Assembly: GCA_030425485.1 (NCBI GenBank) | Contig: JAUIAM010000025.1 | Coordinates: 1 to 59,461 of the forward strand | Length of the DNA stretch: 59,461 bases | From: Verrucomicrobiia bacterium | Lineage (GTDB): Bacteria; Verrucomicrobiota; Verrucomicrobiia; Opitutales; Cerasicoccaceae | Direction of reading: 5' to 3' | Shown: in pieces, positions 52,887-59,461 of the stretch | How the letters are laid out: each line of letters opens with the position of its first letter | How positions within the stretch are numbered: position 1 is the first letter of the stretch | Position numbers and translations under genes: made by a program | The notes under the pieces: model-generated | The model's database searches: none | Told to the model about the DNA's origin: nothing | What the model saw: only the letters and a program-made list of their open reading frames with translations

Positions 52887-53576
52887 ATGGGTGACATGCT
52901 GAACGAACACGCAGGGGCCGAGGCGAAGCAGCCCCGTACGGCCCTTCTCGCGCTGGAGTTTCTCCTGCTCTGTGTGGCCCTGCCCACGGTCATCATCCTC
53001 TATCGGCTCGCACCGATGATGTTCTTTTTCCTCTGGAGCGCGGCGCTCTATACCTACGTGGTTTACCGACGCATAACGCGCGGTCGCCAGACCCTGCGCG
53101 GGCTCTGGCGCTGGAGCGAGGTCAACTGGCAGAATCTCCGCCCGCTGTTGATTCGGTTTGCGGTCGTGGCGGTGGGGATGGTGCTCTTTGTGTACTGGTA
53201 CGACCCGGAGCGGCTCTTTGCCCTGCCGCGTCATAAGCCGGAGATTATCCTGCCCATCGTTTTCCTCTACCCGCTGCTTTCGGCTATCCCGCAGGAGTTC
53301 GTCTTCTGCACCTTCTTTTTCGAACGCTACCGCCGCTTTTTCCCGACGAAGTGGGGCATGGTACTGGCCAGCTCGGTCGTCTTTGCCTACGCGCACGTGC
53401 TGTTCATCAACCCCGTGGCGCCGACGCTGAGCTTCATCGCGGGCCTGATTTTTGCCTCCACCTACATGAAAACCAAGTCGCTGGCCCTGGTCAGCATCGA
53501 GCACGGCCTCTACGGCAACGCCATGTTCATCATCGGCTTGGGCTGGTATTTTTATAGTGGCTCCATGCAGGGGTAA
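52887..53576 (+). CDS. CPBP-family intramembrane metalloprotease
   Basis: 229 residues, several membrane helices. The CPBP/CAAX (Abi) motifs are visible: [19 protein letters not shown] (normally EExxxR, here QE), [10 protein letters not shown] and [12 protein letters not shown] with metal-ligand histidines. Start 52887 (ATG) or 52896. Family members process prenylated or bacteriocin-type peptides or take part in defence. Follows the trypsin-like gene by 87 bases. Confidence 0.83.
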   Translation: MGDMLNEHAGAEAKQPRTALLALEFLLLCVALPTVIILYRLAPMMFFFLWSAALYTYVVYRRITRGRQTLRGLWRWSEVNWQNLRPLLIRFAVVAVGMVLFVYWYDPERLFALPRHKPEIILPIVFLYPLLSAIPQEFVFCTFFFERYRRFFPTKWGMVLASSVVFAYAHVLFINPVAPTLSFIAGLIFASTYMKTKSLALVSIEHGLYGNAMFIIGLGWYFYSGSMQG

Positions 53577-53641
53577 GGGTGAGGTTTGGCGCAAAGTGTT
53601 TTGACAAACACCGTAAGCGGGTTTTTATTTTCCGGTTCATT

Positions 53642-55078
53642 ATGGGAAAAACTCTGTTTCATAAAGTCTGGGAGGATCATACCGTGCGCACGCTGCCTAA
53701 CGGGCAGACGCAGTTGTTTATCGGCACGCACCTCATTCACGAGGTCACGTCGCCGCAGGCCTTCGGGATGCTTCGCGAGCTCGGGCTCAAGGTGAAGTAC
53801 CCGCAGCGCACCTTTGCCACGGTCGACCACATCGTCCCGACCAACGAAATGGCAGAGCCCTACAGCGACCCGCTGGCCCAGGCCATGATTCAGGCCCTGC
53901 GCGACAATACCAAGGAGTTTGGCGTCACTTTCTTCGACACGAACACCGGCAAGCAGGGCGTTGTCCACATCGTGGGCCCGGAACAGGGCATCACCCAGCC
54001 CGGCACGACCATCGCCTGTGGTGACAGCCACACCGCCACGCACGGGGCCTTTGGCGCGATTGCCTTCGGTATCGGCACCAGCCAGGTGCGCGACGTGCTC
54101 GCCACCCAGACTATGGCCCTGAGCCCGCTCAAGGTTCGCCGCATCAACGTCAGCGGCAAGCTGGGTCCCGGGGTATACGCCAAGGACGTCATCCTGCATA
54201 TCATCCGCCTGCTCGGCGTGGGTGGCGGCAAGGGCTACGCCTACGAATACGGCGGCGAAGTCTTTGACAATTTTTCGATGGAGGAGCGCATGACCGTGTG
54301 CAACATGTCCATCGAAGGCGGCGCGCGCTGCGGCTATGTCAACCCGGACGCAAAAACGTTCGAGTACCTCAAGGGCCGTCCGTACTCCCCGCAAGGAGCC
54401 GACTGGGACGCTGCGGTGGAAAAGTGGGCCAGCTACGCCAGCGACGCCGACGCCGAGTACGACGACGTCTTTAACATCGACGCCGCGGACATCAAGCCGA
54501 CCGTCACCTGGGGAATCACTCCGGGGCAGGCTGTTTTCATCGACGAAAACCTGCCGCTGCTCGACGAGCTCGACTCCGCCGACCGCGCCACCGCTCAGGA
54601 AGCCTACGAGTACATGTCGCTCAATCCAGGGGAACCCATCCGCGGGACCAAGATCGACGTGGCTTTTCTCGGCTCCTGCACGAATGGCCGCCTGAGTGAC
54701 TTCGAGGAAGCGGCCAAGTACCTCAAGGGCCACAAGGTTGCCCCGGGCGTCAAGGCTATCGTCGTGCCCGGCTCGCAGGTCGTGGCCAAGATCGCCGAGG
54801 CCAAGGGCCTGGACAAGGTTTTCACCGAAGCCGGCTTTGAGTGGCGCGGCGCGGGCTGCTCCATGTGTCTGGCCATGAACCCGGATAAGCTCCAGGGCAA
54901 CCAACTCTGCGCCAGTTCCTCAAACCGTAACTTCAAGGGCCGTCAGGGCAGCCCGACCGGACGCACCGTGCTCATGAGCCCGGTCATGGTCATGGCCGCC
55001 GCGATCAAGGGCGAAATCAGCGACGCCCGCGAGGTCTTCGGCGTGCAGGTTGCAACTGTTGGCGTTGAGGGGGCTTAG
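53642..55078 (+). CDS. leuC: 3-isopropylmalate dehydratase large subunit
   Basis: Aconitase-family enzyme of leucine biosynthesis, converting 2- to 3-isopropylmalate with leuD. 478 residues from ATG 53642. [4Fe-4S] ligands: Cys346 (GSCTNGR), Cys406 and Cys409 (GCSMC), matching the E. coli positions 347, 407 and 410. The start [20 protein letters not shown] is typical; an upstream in-frame start at 53579 adds 21 unlikely residues. leuD follows 73 bases later. Confidence 0.96.
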   Translation: MGKTLFHKVWEDHTVRTLPNGQTQLFIGTHLIHEVTSPQAFGMLRELGLKVKYPQRTFATVDHIVPTNEMAEPYSDPLAQAMIQALRDNTKEFGVTFFDTNTGKQGVVHIVGPEQGITQPGTTIACGDSHTATHGAFGAIAFGIGTSQVRDVLATQTMALSPLKVRRINVSGKLGPGVYAKDVILHIIRLLGVGGGKGYAYEYGGEVFDNFSMEERMTVCNMSIEGGARCGYVNPDAKTFEYLKGRPYSPQGADWDAAVEKWASYASDADAEYDDVFNIDAADIKPTVTWGITPGQAVFIDENLPLLDELDSADRATAQEAYEYMSLNPGEPIRGTKIDVAFLGSCTNGRLSDFEEAAKYLKGHKVAPGVKAIVVPGSQVVAKIAEAKGLDKVFTEAGFEWRGAGCSMCLAMNPDKLQGNQLCASSSNRNFKGRQGSPTGRTVLMSPVMVMAAAIKGEISDAREVFGVQVATVGVEGA

Positions 55079-55151
55079 CGCCCTATGGCGCGTTGCGCCT
55101 AGCCCGAATTCATCAAAATCATTTACCCATTTTACTCTAGAGGATTATATC

Positions 55152-55751
55152 ATGGCAGCTTTGGAAAAAATTAAGCAGGTCTCCGGTCGGGCAGTTCCCG
55201 TGCCAGGTGACGACGTGGACACCGACCGCATCATCCCCGCGCGCTTCATGAAGTGCGTCACCTTTGACGGGCTCGGGGAGTACGCCTTTTTTGACGTGCG
55301 CTACGATGGCGAGGGCAACAAGAAGAAGCACCCGCTCAACGAGGAGCGCTACGAGGGCGCTACCATCATGCTTGTGGGCAACAACTTCGGCTGCGGCAGT
55401 TCGCGTGAGCACGCCCCGCAGAGCCTGCACAAGTTCGGCGTCCGCGCCATCATCGGCCTGAGCTTTGCCGAAATTTTCTTTGGTAATTCGACCACGCTGG
55501 GCATGCCCTGCGTCACGGTGAGCGAAGACACCCTGCACCTGCTGACCCAGGCCGTGGAGTCGCACCCGGAAAGCGCGCTGACCATCAATCTCGAAAAGAT
55601 GGAGATCGACTGCGGCGGCAACACCTTCCCCTGCGAGCTGCCGCCCGCCGCCCGCGAAGGTCTGCTTGCCGGTGAGTGGGACGCACTCGCGCTCCTGCTT
55701 AAGGACCAGCAGGACATCGAAGCCGTCGCTGACAAGCTCCACTACGTCTAG
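55152..55751 (+). CDS. leuD: 3-isopropylmalate dehydratase small subunit
   Basis: Swivel domain of the dehydratase, 199 residues from ATG 55152 with AGAGGAT 9-15 bases upstream. Family segments are DDVDTDRIIPARFMK, NNFGCGSSREHAPQSLHKFG and GLSFAEIFFGNSTTLGMPCV. Leu genes A and B are not in the window. Confidence 0.95.
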   Translation: MAALEKIKQVSGRAVPVPGDDVDTDRIIPARFMKCVTFDGLGEYAFFDVRYDGEGNKKKHPLNEERYEGATIMLVGNNFGCGSSREHAPQSLHKFGVRAIIGLSFAEIFFGNSTTLGMPCVTVSEDTLHLLTQAVESHPESALTINLEKMEIDCGGNTFPCELPPAAREGLLAGEWDALALLLKDQQDIEAVADKLHYV

Positions 55752-55766
55752 CGGGTAGCACCCGCT
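55750..55766 (+). terminator. Hairpin at the end of leuD
   Basis: Perfect 7-bp stem (55750-55756 with 55760-55766) with a 3-base loop, beginning at the leuD stop codon. No T-run follows, so it may be a REP-type or attenuating structure. A second 7-bp hairpin (GGGGAGC/GCTCCCC) is at 55899-55914 in the same 259-base gap; nothing else is seen there. Confidence 0.45.
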
Positions 55767-56010
55767 GGCATTGAGAGAGAAGCGCGTGGTGCTTTGCCCA
55801 ATTTATGGGAGCTGTGCCCCTGCCTCTGATGAGGAATTTCCAAGTTTATTCAAAGAAAAAGGTGTCATTTAAAGGCCTCAGTAGATGCCTCGTGAACAGG
55901 GGAGCGTGCTCCCCTCCATCGGATGCAACGCTGCTTAATGTCCTGTGCGGACATGCACCTTTGGGCTTGCGCTAGGGGAGTTTTTACCCCGTTTTTGTAA
56001 GCTCTTTGTT

Positions 56011-56589
56011 ATGTTAGACTTTATCGGTGACATCGGTCTGTCCTTTTTGATTCCGCTTGGGCTCTGCTCGATTCTGGCGGTATTCATCATCGTTGAGCGC
56101 CTCGTAGCGTTGCGCGGCTCACGCATCCTGCCCAAGGAGCTGGTGGACAGCTTCGTCACGGGCGATGTGCTGGACCAGGAGGGCGATCCGAACTCCATCG
56201 GCGGCCGCATTTTGTTCTTTTATAAGCTCAATGCGCCAGACCCCGAAGCGCTTAAGGCCTTTGCCTCGCTCGAGATTGCCCGCATGGAGCGCGGCATGTT
56301 CATCCTCGACATCGTGGTGGGCGCGGCTCCGCTGCTCGGCCTGCTCGGTACGGTGACGGGGCTGATCGACGTCTTCAGTGGCATCGATCCTTCCAGTGGT
56401 ATTCCCGACCCGACGCTCTTTGTGCAGGGCATCGCGCTTGCGCTGGGGACGACCATGCTCGGCCTGTCCATCGCCATTCCCGCACTGGTAGGGAACAGCT
56501 ACTTGACGCGCCGGGTGGACATGCTCAGCGCGCAGATCAACGTCGGTGTCGAGCGCATGATCGACCTGGCCAAGTCCAAGAAAGCGTAA
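56011..56589 (+). CDS. exbB: ExbB/TolQ/MotA-type proton channel protein
   Basis: Inner-membrane proton channel that energises TonB- or Tol-type envelope machinery. 192 residues from ATG 56011. Three helices: IGLSFLIPLGLCSILAVFII, VVGAAPLLGLLGTVTGLIDV and LALGTTMLGLSIAIPALVGN, with the signature GLLGTVTGLI. An ExbD gene follows after 15 bases; TonB is not in the window. Confidence 0.9.
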   Translation: MLDFIGDIGLSFLIPLGLCSILAVFIIVERLVALRGSRILPKELVDSFVTGDVLDQEGDPNSIGGRILFFYKLNAPDPEALKAFASLEIARMERGMFILDIVVGAAPLLGLLGTVTGLIDVFSGIDPSSGIPDPTLFVQGIALALGTTMLGLSIAIPALVGNSYLTRRVDMLSAQINVGVERMIDLAKSKKA

Positions 56590-56604
56590 GCCCGGACTAC
56601 CGCT

Positions 56605-56997
56605 ATGGAAATTAAGCGCAAACGGAAGAAGACCGAGATCAACATCGTTCCGCTGATCGATGTGCTCATCGTGCTTATCTTCTTCTTTCTCATGACCATG
56701 CAGTTCAAGAACATGGACGTGCTGAATATCACCCCGCCCAAGATGGAAACCGCGGGCAAGGCCAAGGAGGTGACCCAGCTCGTCGTCTCCATTGATACCG
56801 AAGGCCAGTATTTTCTGAACAACGAGCCCACGTCGGAGGACGATCTCATCGCGGCCTTTACGGAAGCCGCCGAGCAGCAAGAGCCGCCTGCGATCCTGCT
56901 CATGGCAGACGAGGATGTGCCGCTCAAGTACGTGACCTTTGTCATGGACCAGACCCGCAAGGCCAAGCTGACCAAAGTCCGCCTCCAGGCCCGCTAG
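56605..56997 (+). CDS. exbD: ExbD/TolR-type biopolymer transport protein
   Basis: 130 residues. A single membrane helix near the start (EINIVPLIDVLIVLIFFFLM) holds the conserved Asp of NIVPLIDV, the proton-path residue. The rest is a periplasmic domain. Forms the proton-driven motor with ExbB; followed by a terminator at 57021. Confidence 0.9.
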   Translation: MEIKRKRKKTEINIVPLIDVLIVLIFFFLMTMQFKNMDVLNITPPKMETAGKAKEVTQLVVSIDTEGQYFLNNEPTSEDDLIAAFTEAAEQQEPPAILLMADEDVPLKYVTFVMDQTRKAKLTKVRLQAR

Positions 56998-57020
56998 GCA
57001 GCAGGACTAGTACTGCACCT

Positions 57021-57045
57021 GTGATCCTTCGGGTCACTCTTTTTT
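57021..57045 (+). terminator. Rho-independent terminator after exbD
   Basis: 7-bp stem with one G-T pair (GTGATCC/GGGTCAC) and a TTC loop at 57021-57037, followed by CTTTTTT. Located 24 bases past the exbD stop. Confidence 0.7.
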
Positions 57046-57177
57046 CGGTAACAGCGCATGCCTTGTCGTGTCATTGCAAGATGGGGTGCGAATTGAAATA
57101 AGCGCATGGGGTAGCTCCTGACGAAAACAGGCGCTGTCAGCTTGCCGAATCGGTTGAGAGCCATATGCTAGTCGACT

Positions 57178-57654
57178 ATGGAGATTGCCCATGTTCAGGA
57201 AATCAAGCCGCGGCAGATGCGTTCACCCGGCGGGAAATTCGTGGTAGATCGTTACGACTTGTCTGGCCTTCTCGGTGCTCTGCCGGACAATCCACCGGAA
57301 AAGGGTGGTCATCCCTTTGCGGTAGAGCGGGTAAGCATTCCACCGCAGAAGCAGAACTATCCGCTGCACAGCCACTCTTCGCAGTGGGAGTTCTATCTGA
57401 TTGAGTCCGGGCAGGGTGCGCTCATCACCGGGAGTGGGGAAAAACCCTTGTCAGCAGGAATGGTGTGCATGTGCGAGCCAGACGATGCTCATGCGTTGCG
57501 CAACACCTCGAACGAGGAAAATCTCGTATTTCTGGTGATCGCCAATAACACGCTCTCCGATCTCATACACTATCCGAACTCTGGCAAGTGGTTGGCCAAG
57601 CCCGCCCGCCAATGCTTCCGCGAGTCGGTTGACTACTACGATGGTGAGGAGTAG
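57178..57654 (+). CDS. Cupin-domain protein
   Basis: 158 residues with one cupin beta-barrel. Metal-site motifs: YPLHSHSSQWEFYLIESGQG (HxH...E) and MCEPDDAHALRN (second His). Small single-domain cupins often hold a metal and bind or modify small molecules. No specific activity can be given. Convergent with the pseudouridine synthase gene. Confidence 0.82.
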   Translation: MEIAHVQEIKPRQMRSPGGKFVVDRYDLSGLLGALPDNPPEKGGHPFAVERVSIPPQKQNYPLHSHSSQWEFYLIESGQGALITGSGEKPLSAGMVCMCEPDDAHALRNTSNEENLVFLVIANNTLSDLIHYPNSGKWLAKPARQCFRESVDYYDGEE

Positions 57655-57666
57655 GCGCCGCGCTTG

Positions 57667-58395
57667 CTATTGTTCGAAAAGACTTTCGATCTCGGCTTGG
57701 GTCAGGGGCTTGACCGCGCCCGCGGGGATGCCCTTGAGCTTGAGCTTGCCCATCTGGTAGCGCTTGAGCTTCTTCACGTGATAGCCAAAGGCCTCGAAGA
57801 GGCGGCGAATCTCGCGCTTGCGCCCCTGATCGAGGTGGACTTCGACGCGCGTGTTGGCACCGTCGCCCACGGTGTCCGGGATGATCTTGCGGGCAAAGAG
57901 GTGCTCGCCCTCGTCCATGACCCCGCGCAGCATCTTGGGGATGATGGCCGGGTCGAATGGTTTCTGCACCTGAATGCGGTAACGCTTGAGCACGCCGCCG
58001 GTGGGATGAGTGATGCGGTTGGCCAGGTCGCCGTCGTTGGTCAGGATGAGCATACCCTCGCTGTCCTTGTCCAGACGCCCGGCGCAGAAGAGCCGTTCGC
58101 GGCGGTATTCCTTGGGCAGCATGGTGAAAACGGTCAGCACGGCGTGCGGGTCGTGGTTGGTGCACAGCGCGCCCTTGGGCTTGTTCATGACCAGCGTGAT
58201 CTTGGCCTTGGGGAGCTTGGGGATCTTGCGGCGACCGACGGAGACCTGATCCTTCTCCGGGTCTACCTTGGCCCCGAGGTCGGCGATGGCGCCGTTGATC
58301 TTCACCCGGCCCTCGCGAATCCACTCCTCGCCCTCACGCCGCGAGCATAAGCCGCGGTCTGCTAAAAATTTTTGTACTCGAACTAAGTCTGACAT
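57667..58395 (-). CDS. RsuA/RluB-family rRNA pseudouridine synthase
   Basis: 242 residues. N-terminal S4 RNA-binding domain (VRVQKFLADRGLCSRREGEE, about residues 5-50), then the catalytic domain with GRLDKDSEGMLILTNDGDL (catalytic Asp109) and RKREIRRLFEAFGYHVKKL. Most like RluB (23S rRNA U2605) or RsuA (16S U516); the sequence alone does not decide. Repeats A and B lie directly upstream of its start. Confidence 0.9.
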   Translation of the reverse strand: MSDLVRVQKFLADRGLCSRREGEEWIREGRVKINGAIADLGAKVDPEKDQVSVGRRKIPKLPKAKITLVMNKPKGALCTNHDPHAVLTVFTMLPKEYRRERLFCAGRLDKDSEGMLILTNDGDLANRITHPTGGVLKRYRIQVQKPFDPAIIPKMLRGVMDEGEHLFARKIIPDTVGDGANTRVEVHLDQGRKREIRRLFEAFGYHVKKLKRYQMGKLKLKGIPAGAVKPLTQAEIESLFEQ

Positions 58396-58410
58396 GTTTT
58401 GGCTGTAGTC

Positions 58411-58438
58411 TCACGCAAAGACGCCAAGGCGCAAAGAC
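58411..58438 (+). repeat. Dispersed repeat A, copy 3
   Basis: CACGCAAAGACGCCAAGGCG followed by CAAAGAC, same CGCAAAG-type unit as at 23934-23961. It is followed by repeat B at 58497, as at 23.9-24.2 kb. Confidence 0.7.
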
Positions 58439-58496
58439 TAAAAAGTGGGGAATGCATGGAACAGGAGCAAGCAGAGGAAGCGGGGAGAGAGTTATT

Positions 58497-58560
58497 GTCC
58501 GCAGATTAGTGGGATTCTCGCAGATAGAGTATAGGAAGCGTCTGTGTTCATCTGTGGACA
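58497..58560 (+). repeat. Dispersed repeat B, copy 2
   Basis: Shares the CCGCAGATTAG, TCGCAGATAGAG and TCTGTGTTCATCTGTGG pattern with 24091-24158. It lies in the gap between the pseudouridine synthase and transketolase genes, right before the transketolase terminator. Confidence 0.5.
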
Positions 58561-58564
58561 GAAA

Positions 58565-58592
58565 AAAACCGCGCCGTTGCCAGCGCGGTTTT
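58565..58592 (-). terminator. Rho-independent terminator of the transketolase gene
   Basis: 10-bp perfect stem (58565-58574 with 58583-58592) with an 8-base loop, followed on the minus strand by a T-run. Located 86 bases past the transketolase stop. Confidence 0.8.
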
Positions 58593-58631
58593 GTTTAAAT
58601 GACTGTATCTGGGCAGCGAGCGACGCGAGCG

Positions 58632-58674
58632 ATGGGGCGAAGCCCCATGAGTCGGGTCAAGCGCTGCGCGCTTG
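58632..58674. repeat. REP-like double hairpin
   Basis: Two 7-bp perfect hairpins with 3-base loops: ATGGGGC/GCCCCAT (58632-58648) and CAAGCGC/GCGCTTG (58658-58674). They sit between the transketolase stop codon and its terminator. Confidence 0.55.
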
Positions 58675-58678
58675 CGCA

Positions 58679-59461
58679 CTAGAGGGTCTTGGCGGCGACG
58701 ACGACGGCTTCGGCGGTCATGCCGAGCTTTTCCATCACGGTGTCGCCGGGGGCGCTGATGCCGAAGCGGTCGATGCCGAGGGCGGTGCCTTGGAGGCCGA
58801 CGTACTTGGCCCAGCCGAGGGTGGTTCCGGCCTCGATGGAAACGCGCTTGGTGCAGCTCGACGGAAGGACGGACTCCTTGTAGTCGTCGGGCTGGGCGTC
58901 AAAGCGTTCCCAGCAGGGCAGGGAGACGACGCGGACGCCGTCGCCGAGCTCTTCGGCAGCCTTCATGGCGTGCTGGAGCTCGCTGCCGGTGCCGATGAGG
59001 ATAGTGTCCAGCGTGCCGGACTCCTTCTTGGCGATGTAGCCCCCCTTGAGGGTGCCGAGGCGGCGGTCTTCAACCGAAATGCTGGAGAGGTTCGGGATGC
59101 CCTGACGGGTGAGCACGAGCGCGGTCGGGGTCTTGTCGTTCTCGATCGCGGCGGCATAGGCGGCAGCGGCTTCCTCGGGGTCACCGGGACGGAAGACCTG
59201 GAGGTTAGGCATGCAGCGCAGGGACATGGTCTGCTCGACGGGCTGGTGAGTCGGGCCGTCTTCGCCGACGCCGATGGAGTCGTGCGTCCAGATGTAGAAG
59301 ACAGGCAAATGGGCCAGGGCGGCGAGGCGCACGCTGGGGCGCATGTAGTCCGAGAAGGTGTGGAAGGTGGCACCGGAGGTCTTGAAGATGCCGTCGTAGG
59401 CGATGCCGTTCATGATGGCGCCCATGACGTGCTCGCGGATGCCGTAGTGGAAGTTGCGGCC
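58679..59461 (-). CDS. tkt: Transketolase, C-terminal part (5' end outside window)
   Basis: Only the last 260 residues lie in the window; the gene continues past base 59461. Pentose-phosphate and Calvin-cycle enzyme using thiamine diphosphate. The visible start [16 protein letters not shown] contains the Glu that protonates the cofactor. Family segments [18 protein letters not shown] and [12 protein letters not shown] follow, and the C-terminal domain holds the [12 protein letters not shown] stretch. Followed by REP-like hairpins and a terminator. Confidence 0.96.
   Translation of the reverse strand, partial: GRNFHYGIREHVMGAIMNGIAYDGIFKTSGATFHTFSDYMRPSVRLAALAHLPVFYIWTHDSIGVGEDGPTHQPVEQTMSLRCMPNLQVFRPGDPEEAAAAYAAAIENDKTPTALVLTRQGIPNLSSISVEDRRLGTLKGGYIAKKESGTLDTILIGTGSELQHAMKAAEELGDGVRVVSLPCWERFDAQPDDYKESVLPSSCTKRVSIEAGTTLGWAKYVGLQGTALGIDRFGISAPGDTVMEKLGMTAEAVVVAAKTL

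Noticed and set aside
53552-54904. 450-codon minus-strand frame opposite leuC
   Set aside because: leuC on the plus strand has the cluster cysteines and full length; the opposite frame has no family features.
58565-58592. Hairpin considered as part of repeat B
   Set aside because: It has a perfect GC stem with T-run in the right orientation and distance for the transketolase terminator, and no counterpart at 24.1 kb.

Overview
The window looks like chromosomal DNA of a marine or host-associated Verrucomicrobiota, most likely class Opitutae near Puniceicoccales. This is inferred from the GC-rich genes with weak Shine-Dalgarno sequences, a PEP-CTERM secreted protein, formylglycine sulfatases beside sugar-acid genes, and several families of short dispersed intergenic repeats. 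No sequence search was possible, so the placement is an inference.

Layout. 0.2-2.3 kb: an oxidoreductase pair. 2.3-2.9 kb: a decayed stretch ending in tRNA-Pro(CGG). 3.1-9.7 kb: a metal-efflux operon of CzcC/CzcB/CzcA type, bracketed by a small Cys/His-rich exported protein and a His-rich exported protein. 9.9-23.9 kb: a polysaccharide and sugar-acid locus with two sulfatases (each paired with an IclR regulator), L-fucose isomerase divergent from an AraC regulator, and a six-gene minus-strand operon (GH88 hydrolase, two TIM-barrel isomerases, Gfo/Idh oxidoreductase, SDR, KDPG aldolase) divergent from a GntR regulator. Sulfatases would desulfate glycans, the GH88 enzyme would release unsaturated uronic acids, and the oxidoreductases and aldolase would feed them into an Entner-Doudoroff-like end.

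24-29 kb is the accessory part, built around the housekeeping gene rlmN. On its left are a ribbon-helix-helix/PD-(D/E)XK fusion gene and a run of small genes with an excisionase-like HTH protein, the latter flanked by an 18-bp near-perfect direct repeat. On its right are an exported protein and a ParDE-type toxin-antitoxin pair, flanked by the end of rlmN and a second, imperfect copy of that end. A PEP-CTERM protein follows.

30.7-38.6 kb is core information processing: nusA, infB, rbfA, a DHH phosphoesterase, a small AT-rich membrane gene, truB and ribF. 38.8-43.8 kb holds an Aae-like efflux set (FUSC protein, DUF1656 protein) in which the membrane-fusion protein is fused to a BtuF-like binding protein, the most unusual gene architecture here. 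44.3-47.3 kb is lutABC (lactate oxidation) with 22-bp tandem repeats between lutB and lutC. 47.3-53.6 kb has a GYF-domain membrane protein, a GntR regulator with endonuclease III, an Asp/Asn hydroxylase-like protein with an EVE-domain protein, a membrane-anchored trypsin-like protease and a CPBP protease. 53.6-59.5 kb has leuCD, exbBD, a cupin protein, a pseudouridine synthase and the end of a transketolase gene that runs off the window.
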